NCBI GenBank assembly: GCA_023248355.1
Contig: JAHFES010000013.1
Span: forward strand, 1-37,397
Reading direction: 5' to 3'
Source: Nitrospiraceae bacterium
GTDB lineage: Bacteria; Nitrospirota; Nitrospiria; Nitrospirales; Nitrospiraceae
Length of the DNA: 37,397 nucleotides
Under the pieces are notes generated by a model. That model was not told the DNA's origin. It made no database searches and saw nothing but the letters and a program-made list of their open reading frames with translations. Below are positions 32,971 through 37,397 of this stretch, piece by piece; positions within the stretch are counted from its first letter, which is position 1; every line of letters starts with the position of its first letter. The position numbers and the translations under genes were made by a program.

Positions 32971-33987
32971 TCAATTGCTGACATACAGAGCCGGCATCGG
33001 CGTCCAGGTATTACCGGCGTCTTGACTGTGATACAGCCCGCTTCCATTGGTGCCTGCGTAAAAGATTTTCGGATCAGTTGCGCTCTGCGCAATCGTTCGC
33101 ACGTTCGTGGTCGTGAACCCGCTATTGATTGATTTCCAGCTTCCGCCGCCATCTTCACTCCGATGCACGCCCTCGCGACCGACAATGTAGATCACGCCTT
33201 TCCTGGCTCGATCGAGAATCATCGAAATAATCATCTGATCTTGGAGTGAGTCCCCGATCCGTTTCCACGACTTGGCGGCATCAGTCGTCTTGTAGAGCCC
33301 GGCCAATGTCGCAGCATAGACCGTATCGGGCTCGTAGGGATCGACCAGAATCGATGTGACATTCAAGGCACGCGACGTCTTCACCATGTCGGGTGGCACT
33401 AACCCGTTGTTTACCTGTTCCCAATGGCCCGCCTGATCAATCGACTTGTACACCCCGCCGCTCGTCCCCGCGTAGAGAATCGATGGTCGCGTCGGGTCCA
33501 TCCCCAAGGTCACCACCATCAGCACTTCCTTCATACCGTCCATCTTCTTCGACCAATTCTCACCGCCATTTTTGGTCTCAAACACACCCATCGTCGTGGC
33601 CAGAAAGATATGATTGCTGTCGGCCGGGTCGAACACGAACTGATTCACCACCGACGAAATCGTCACATCATCCAGCCCCGAGCGCATCGATCTCCAGACT
33701 TGGCCACCATCATGACTCTTAAACACCGCGTCGCCTTTTGTCCCCACATACACAGTGGCGGGGTAGGCCAGATCGATCGCCATCGTAATGACCCGCGAAT
33801 GGCTCATGCCTTTCGAAAGATTCGCCCAGGTCTGCCCGCCGTCGCGCGTCTTATAGATGTAGTCGTTCGTCGCCACGTAGATGATGTCCGGATTCTTGGG
33901 GTGAAGCTGGAGAACAACGATGGGATCGCTGCGATTGCAGCCTGTAAGTGCGGCAGCGAGAAGAAGGCGCGCGAGAAATATATTCAT
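32971..33987 (-). CDS. lipoprotein with Asp-box beta-propeller repeats
   Basis: The 338-residue protein begins with a lipoprotein signal (LLLAAALTGC, Cys at about 17). It then carries repeated Asp-box/BNR-like units ending in D/N-G-G-x-x-W: RDGGQTW, HDGGQVW, KNGGENW, DQAGHW, TDAAKSW, EDGGGSW and QDAGNTW. Between them recur strands such as DIIYVATN, ATVYVGTK, SILYAGTS, DTVYAATL and KIFYAGTN. This is the seven-bladed YCF48/sortilin/sialidase-like propeller pattern without a recognisable enzyme active site. A role as a secreted or membrane-anchored binding or assembly protein is likely, but the target is unknown. It starts 27 nt after yajQ, with a modest AGGG ribosome site, and converges on the repeat-protein gene with a 30-nt gap. 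Confidence 0.85.
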   Translation of the reverse strand: MNIFLARLLLAAALTGCNRSDPIVVLQLHPKNPDIIYVATNDYIYKTRDGGQTWANLSKGMSHSRVITMAIDLAYPATVYVGTKGDAVFKSHDGGQVWRSMRSGLDDVTISSVVNQFVFDPADSNHIFLATTMGVFETKNGGENWSKKMDGMKEVLMVVTLGMDPTRPSILYAGTSGGVYKSIDQAGHWEQVNNGLVPPDMVKTSRALNVTSILVDPYEPDTVYAATLAGLYKTTDAAKSWKRIGDSLQDQMIISMILDRARKGVIYIVGREGVHRSEDGGGSWKSINSGFTTTNVRTIAQSATDPKIFYAGTNGSGLYHSQDAGNTWTPMPALYVSN

Positions 33988-34014
33988 GAACCCTACAAGC
34001 GGTGCAAACCAACC

Positions 34015-34512
34015 TTACCTATAGTTGGTGAACTGCAGTTCAATGCTGAAATCTTTGCTTTTCAGAAATGCCATCGCCGCTTGCAACTCATCCTTGCTCT
34101 TGCCCAGCACGCGGACCTGCTCGCCTTGAATCTGCGCTTGTACTTTCAATTTCGATTCCTTCACCGCTTTCGTAATCTCTTTGGCTTTTTCGATCGCAAT
34201 ACCGCTTTGAATCTTGGCGGTCTGCCGCACCGTCCCGCTCAGCGCCGGCTCGATAGCGCCATAATCGAACGCCTTCAGCGACACCCCGCGCTTCGTACAC
34301 TTCGTCTTGATAATGTCGATCACCGCGTTCAACTTGTACTCGTCATCCGACACGATCACGAGTTCCTTTTCTTTCTCCTTCAGCGTGATCTCCGTCTTCG
34401 TGTCCTTGAAGTCGAAGCGCTGCTTCACTTCCTTCGTCGCCTGATCGACCACGTTCCGCAGTTCCTGCATGTTCACTTCTGATACGACATCGAATGAAAA
34501 TTGATCAGCCAC
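34015..34512 (-). CDS. yajQ: YajQ-family nucleotide-binding protein
   Basis: A 165-residue member of the YajQ (UPF0234) family, two ferredoxin-like RNP-type domains. In Xanthomonas a homolog binds cyclic di-GMP; in E. coli a member binds nucleic acid or GTP. The start SFDVVSEVNMQELRNVVDQA, RFDFKDTKTEI and the C-terminal VRVLGKSKDELQAAM are typical. The start is GTG 34512 with a strong AAAGGAGG upstream, chosen for that ribosome site. It lies downstream of a long inverted repeat that separates it from cstA. Confidence 0.94.
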   Translation of the reverse strand: MADQFSFDVVSEVNMQELRNVVDQATKEVKQRFDFKDTKTEITLKEKEKELVIVSDDEYKLNAVIDIIKTKCTKRGVSLKAFDYGAIEPALSGTVRQTAKIQSGIAIEKAKEITKAVKESKLKVQAQIQGEQVRVLGKSKDELQAAMAFLKSKDFSIELQFTNYR

Positions 34513-34542
34513 GATTTCCTCCTTTTTCCTCTTTGCCTATCC

Positions 34543-34661
34543 AAGGGGCGGCCTGGTCGATCCTCAAATGCGCGCATAGAACGAGCATATCGTTCACCAC
34601 AGTGTCATACAATGAGCAGATATGCGCGTTCCGCGAGCAAGAGGACGACCAGGCCGCCCTT
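34543..34661. repeat. long inverted repeat between cstA and yajQ (MITE-like or structured RNA)
   Basis: The left arm AAGGGGCGGCCTGGTCGATC... (34543-34565) and right arm (34641-34661, reverse complement AAGGGCGGCCTGGTCGTCCT...) are near identical, differing by one extra G and one extra A. The interior of about 75 nt holds ATGCGCGCAT (34568-34577), whose core is partly repeated in inverted order at 34621-34628. It ends about 8 nt downstream of the cstA stop. No open reading frame and no T tract at either end. Confidence 0.75.
34584..34612 (-). promoter_or_regulatory. weak candidate promoter for yajQ
   Basis: TTGTAT (34612-34607), a 17-nt spacer and TATGCT (34589-34584) lie on the minus strand inside the inverted-repeat element, about 70 nt before the yajQ start. 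Confidence 0.3.
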
Positions 34662-34669
34662 CTCTCCCA

Positions 34670-36685
34670 CTAACAACACCCGCCGCCGTGCGGCAGCTTA
34701 AAACTCTTCTCATCATGTTGGTGTATCGCCGTCTGCATGCGCCCAGCCGAACCACCGCCCGCCATCACGATTACTTCACTGCTCGTAAAGGGCCTCTTCA
34801 ACACCACATATCCGTACCATTGCCGCATACTGTCGCTCAAGACGATCAATCCGAGAATCGCCACCACCGCCACGAGCGCCGCATCCAGATACAGGGCAAA
34901 GGCCCCTCCCGCCGCCAGCGCCGCCGCCTTCTTCAGGAACATCCCGAACATTTCATAGGACCCAGTCAGCGTGATCGCGCCCACGAACAGCATCGGCACC
35001 GCCGTCACCCAGAGATAGGACGACTTCCACATCTTGATCAACACCGTCGTCCCGATACAGAGCGCCAGTGTTCCCAGCAGCTGATTCGCCGCGCCGAACA
35101 TCGGCCAGATCGTCGAGATACTCCCCGTGCCAATCAAATAGGCCCAGGATCCGACCACAACGCCACTGCTCAGCAGCACCCCGGGCCACCAGTTCATCCA
35201 GCGAAACGGCGCATACACCCGCCCCGCCATTTCCTGGATGAGATAGCGCCCCACGCGCGTCCCCGTATCGATCGTCGTCAGGATGAACAGCGCCTCGAAC
35301 ACCAGCGCGAACTGATACCAATAGGCCATCAGCCCCGCCATCCCCGGCAGCGCCGCAAAGATCGAGGCCATTCCGACTGCGAGCGATACCGCCCCGCCCG
35401 GCCGCCCAGCCACATCCACCTCGACCAGCTGTGACAGTTCTGCAATCCGCGCAGGCGCAAAACCCATGGCCGTAAGCGTCTCCGCCGAGAGGTTCGTATT
35501 GATCGCCAGATAGTCGCCCGGAATCAGCACCGACGCGGCAATCAACGCCATCACGCCAACGAAACTTTCCAGCAGCATCGCCGCATACCCCACCACCGCC
35601 TGCGACTCCTGCTCGATCATCTTCGGCGTCGTGCCGGACGACACCAATGAGTGGAACCCCGACACCGCCCCGCAGGCAATCGTAATAAAGAGGAAGGGGA
35701 AGAGGGTGCCGGGGATAATCGGGCCGCCGCCATGGGCGAACGCCGTGACGCGCGGCATCTCGATCGTCGGCGCCATGAGCACGACGCCGAAGCCGAGCAA
35801 AAACACCACGCCGAGTTTCATAAAGGTGGAGAGATAGCCCCGCGGCACCAGCAACATCCAGCCTGGCAGCACCGAGGCCAGAAACCCATAGCCGGCCAGC
35901 ATCCACACGAGCGTCGGTCGGTCGAACTCAAAGAGCCAGGCATAGGACGACTGCCCCACCACACGCCCAAACAGCACCGCCGCAATCAAGAGCACCACCC
36001 CGATCACCGACACTTCCGCCACCGCGCCAGGGCGAAACTTCTGGAGATAGAAGCCCATGATGAAGCCGATCGGAATCGTCATCGCAATCGTGAAGGTGCC
36101 CCAGGCATTCTGGTAGAGCGCATTCACCACCGCAAAGCCCAGCCCAGCCAATGCCACCACCACAATAAACAGCACTGCCACAGCCGTCGCGGTGCCGGTG
36201 ACGGAACCGAGTTCATCGTGAGCAATTTCAGGCAACGAGCGGCCATTCCGCCGCATCGAAGCCACGAGGATGATGAAGTCCTGCACCGCCCCCGCCAGCA
36301 CCGCGCCGATCACCAGCCAGAGAAAGCCGGGGAGAAAGCCGAACTGCGCCGCCAGCACCGGACCCAGCAGCGGTCCTGCACCGGCGATGGCCGCGAAGTG
36401 ATGACCGAAGAGGACGACTTTATTCGTGGGATGAAAATTCACGCCGTCGTTCATCCGAACGGCGGGAGTGACTCGCTGATTGTTCAGCTCAACGACTTGC
36501 CTGGCCAGCCAGCGACCATAGAAGCGATAGGCCAACACATAGATGCAGGACGCCGCGACGACGAGCCAGAGGCCGTTTACTTTTTCAGTGGGATTGATAA
36601 CGCCAACCACATGGGCCAGCGCCACAGCACCAAGGACGGAGAGCAGGCCCCATATGAGATGTACAAAGTGTCGCACGCGGGGCAT
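34670..36685 (-). CDS. cstA: carbon starvation protein CstA-type transporter
   Basis: A 671-residue polytopic membrane protein with some 16-18 hydrophobic segments. CstA family markers are RMNDGVNFHPTNKVVLFGHHFAAIAGAGPLLGP (read in parts), the GAVQDF loop, ACGAVSGFHSLVSSGTTPKM, and FEALFILTTIDTGTRVGRY with PMFGAANQLL near the C-terminus. Family members import peptides or pyruvate, and the substrate here is not determined. Length is usual. ATG 36685 has only a weak ribosome site. The last residues are HGGGCC, a Cys pair at the extreme C-terminus that I do not know as a family feature. It is divergent from the mazEF pair. Confidence 0.94.
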   Translation of the reverse strand: MPRVRHFVHLIWGLLSVLGAVALAHVVGVINPTEKVNGLWLVVAASCIYVLAYRFYGRWLARQVVELNNQRVTPAVRMNDGVNFHPTNKVVLFGHHFAAIAGAGPLLGPVLAAQFGFLPGFLWLVIGAVLAGAVQDFIILVASMRRNGRSLPEIAHDELGSVTGTATAVAVLFIVVVALAGLGFAVVNALYQNAWGTFTIAMTIPIGFIMGFYLQKFRPGAVAEVSVIGVVLLIAAVLFGRVVGQSSYAWLFEFDRPTLVWMLAGYGFLASVLPGWMLLVPRGYLSTFMKLGVVFLLGFGVVLMAPTIEMPRVTAFAHGGGPIIPGTLFPFLFITIACGAVSGFHSLVSSGTTPKMIEQESQAVVGYAAMLLESFVGVMALIAASVLIPGDYLAINTNLSAETLTAMGFAPARIAELSQLVEVDVAGRPGGAVSLAVGMASIFAALPGMAGLMAYWYQFALVFEALFILTTIDTGTRVGRYLIQEMAGRVYAPFRWMNWWPGVLLSSGVVVGSWAYLIGTGSISTIWPMFGAANQLLGTLALCIGTTVLIKMWKSSYLWVTAVPMLFVGAITLTGSYEMFGMFLKKAAALAAGGAFALYLDAALVAVVAILGLIVLSDSMRQWYGYVVLKRPFTSSEVIVMAGGGSAGRMQTAIHQHDEKSFKLPHGGGCC

Positions 36686-36727
36686 CCTAACAACCCGCCG
36701 GTCGCTTGTAAATCAAGGGCCCCCGGG

Positions 36728-36756
36728 TTGCTTCCGGTCCGGAATGTGATTACAAT
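36728..36756 (+). promoter_or_regulatory. predicted promoter of the mazEF pair
   Basis: TTGCTT (36728-36733), a 17-nt spacer and TACAAT (36751-36756) lie on the plus strand. The ATG at 36779 follows AGGAGA at a good distance. The spacer contains a palindrome. Confidence 0.55.
36732..36744. promoter_or_regulatory. candidate MazE/MazEF operator palindrome
   Basis: TTCCGG-T-CCGGAA is a perfect 6-bp inverted repeat around one base. It lies between the -35 and -10 boxes and overlaps the end of the -35. Toxin-antitoxin operons are usually repressed by the antitoxin or its complex at such a site. Binding here is inference. Confidence 0.45.
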
Positions 36757-36778
36757 GTATCCTCAATAGGAGATTCCC

Positions 36779-37030
36779 ATGAAAGCCCAAATCGTTCGAA
36801 TCGGTAACTCCAGAGGCATCCGTCTCCCGAAAACGCTCCTTCAGGAAGCTCAGCTTGGAAACGAAGTTGAACTCCATGCCGAACCAGGAAGAATTCTGAT
36901 TTCAAAGTCGGCAAAACCACGAGCCGGTTGGAGCGAAGCTGCTCAACGCATGCGCGAGCGTGAAGAAGATCGTCTTATCGACCCATCGACACCAACTCAA
37001 TTCGACAAAGACGAGTGGAAGTGGCGGTAG
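36779..37030 (+). CDS. mazE: MazE-type antitoxin (AbrB/SpoVT swapped-hairpin)
   Basis: The 83-residue protein has the AbrB/MazE DNA-binding signature at its start: A-Q-I-V-R-I-G-N-S-R-G-I-R-L-P-K, then ELHAEPGRILI. The C-terminal half is acidic and Trp-rich (DKDEWKWR), the usual flexible toxin-binding segment. ATG follows AGGAGA. The 3' end overlaps the toxin gene by 16 nt, which keeps antitoxin translation ahead of the toxin. It probably represses its own promoter through the palindrome upstream. Confidence 0.9.
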   Translation: MKAQIVRIGNSRGIRLPKTLLQEAQLGNEVELHAEPGRILISKSAKPRAGWSEAAQRMREREEDRLIDPSTPTQFDKDEWKWR

Positions 37031-37359
37031 AGCGCACAGAGCCGACGCGCGGCGATGTCTATCTGATTGCACTCGACCCCACCCGAGGCAGTGAAATCCG
37101 AAAAACAAGGCCCTGTCTGGTCGTTTCTCCCGATGAGCTCAATCAACATCTGCGGACGGTCATTATCGCGCCATTGACCACCGGAGGACACGCCTATCCC
37201 TGGCGCGTTCGATGCCGGTTTCGTGAGAAGGCAGGGTTTGTCGCACTGGACCAACTGCGGACAGTGGATAGTGAGCGCCTCGTCAAGCACCTTGGGCGAA
37301 TCTCCCCTGGAATACTCACAGCGGTTCTTTCAACATTGCAGGAAATGTTCACGCCATAA
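37015..37359 (+). CDS. mazF: MazF/PemK-type toxin endoribonuclease
   Basis: The 114-residue protein has the MazF/PemK fold signature RGDVYLIALDPTRGSEIRKTRPCLVVSPD, read in parts, with the conserved Arg of the TRP/RP segment. TVIIAPLTT with the catalytic-type Thr follows, then the FVALDQLRTVDSERLVKHLG helix region. Such toxins cleave mRNA or other RNA at short motifs; the specificity cannot be read here. The start is GTG 37015, or GTG 37021, both overlapping the end of mazE. Nothing further is recognisable in the last 38 bases of the window. Confidence 0.9.
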   Translation: MEVAVERTEPTRGDVYLIALDPTRGSEIRKTRPCLVVSPDELNQHLRTVIIAPLTTGGHAYPWRVRCRFREKAGFVALDQLRTVDSERLVKHLGRISPGILTAVLSTLQEMFTP

Positions 37360-37397
37360 TCAGCCTGACCTGCTGAAGATGTCGCCGGCATCGGATG

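Noticed and set aside
35651-36769. 372-codon plus-strand open frame opposite cstA
   Set aside because: His/Arg/Gln-rich antisense composition, fully covered by a clear CstA gene.
37360-37397. Terminator after mazF
   Set aside because: Only a 5-bp TCAGC/GCTGA stem without a T tract is visible before the window ends.

Overview
This looks like a bacterial chromosome segment with high GC content. It is dominated by a near-complete division and cell-wall (dcw) cluster read on the minus strand. The organism is most likely a member of the Nitrospirota (Nitrospira-like). That is inference from gene order, GC-rich codon use and general resemblance of the proteins; no database was consulted. A MurE with the DNPR motif points to meso-diaminopimelate peptidoglycan. 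The pilC/pilS/pilR genes point to type IV pili. The lipobox protein and the signal-peptide repeat protein point to an active cell envelope.

Layout. (1) 1-8144, minus strand: pilC, pilS-pilR, ispE, prs, rplY, pth and the 5' end of ychF. Type IV pilus assembly and its two-component regulator lie upstream of isoprenoid, PRPP and translation housekeeping genes, with pilS/pilR and pilR/ispE overlapping. (2) 8304-9310: pgsA (minus) and a small unknown gene (plus), divergent from back-to-back promoters. (3) 9307-31561, minus strand: rsmH, ftsL, ftsI, murE, murF, mraY, murD, ftsW, murG, murC, murB, ddl, ftsQ, ftsA, ftsZ, then pgeF, yggS, proC, yggT, divIVA and a serine hydrolase. Many start/stop overlaps suggest one long coupled transcription unit that makes UDP-MurNAc-pentapeptide, lipid I and II, and the divisome. 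(4) 31879-32940, plus strand: an unrecognised exported protein with a helical middle and two different perfectly phased tandem repeats. (5) 32971-36685, minus strand: an Asp-box propeller lipoprotein, yajQ and cstA. (6) 36779-37359, plus strand: a MazE/MazF-type toxin-antitoxin pair.

Points that merit attention. Three copies of a GTGAT-iterated dyad element sit exactly at the 3' ends of pth, murB and murD. In two of them the element supplies the stop codon, and one abuts an abnormal ychF start. The dcw operon has a strong promoter followed by three GTGGK repeats at exact 10-bp spacing. These resemble an MraZ operator, yet no mraZ gene is present and rsmH has no conventional start. A near-perfect 21-23 bp inverted repeat brackets about 120 bp between cstA and yajQ. 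The mazEF promoter carries a palindrome between its -35 and -10 boxes. I saw no rRNA, tRNA, CRISPR array or transposase gene.
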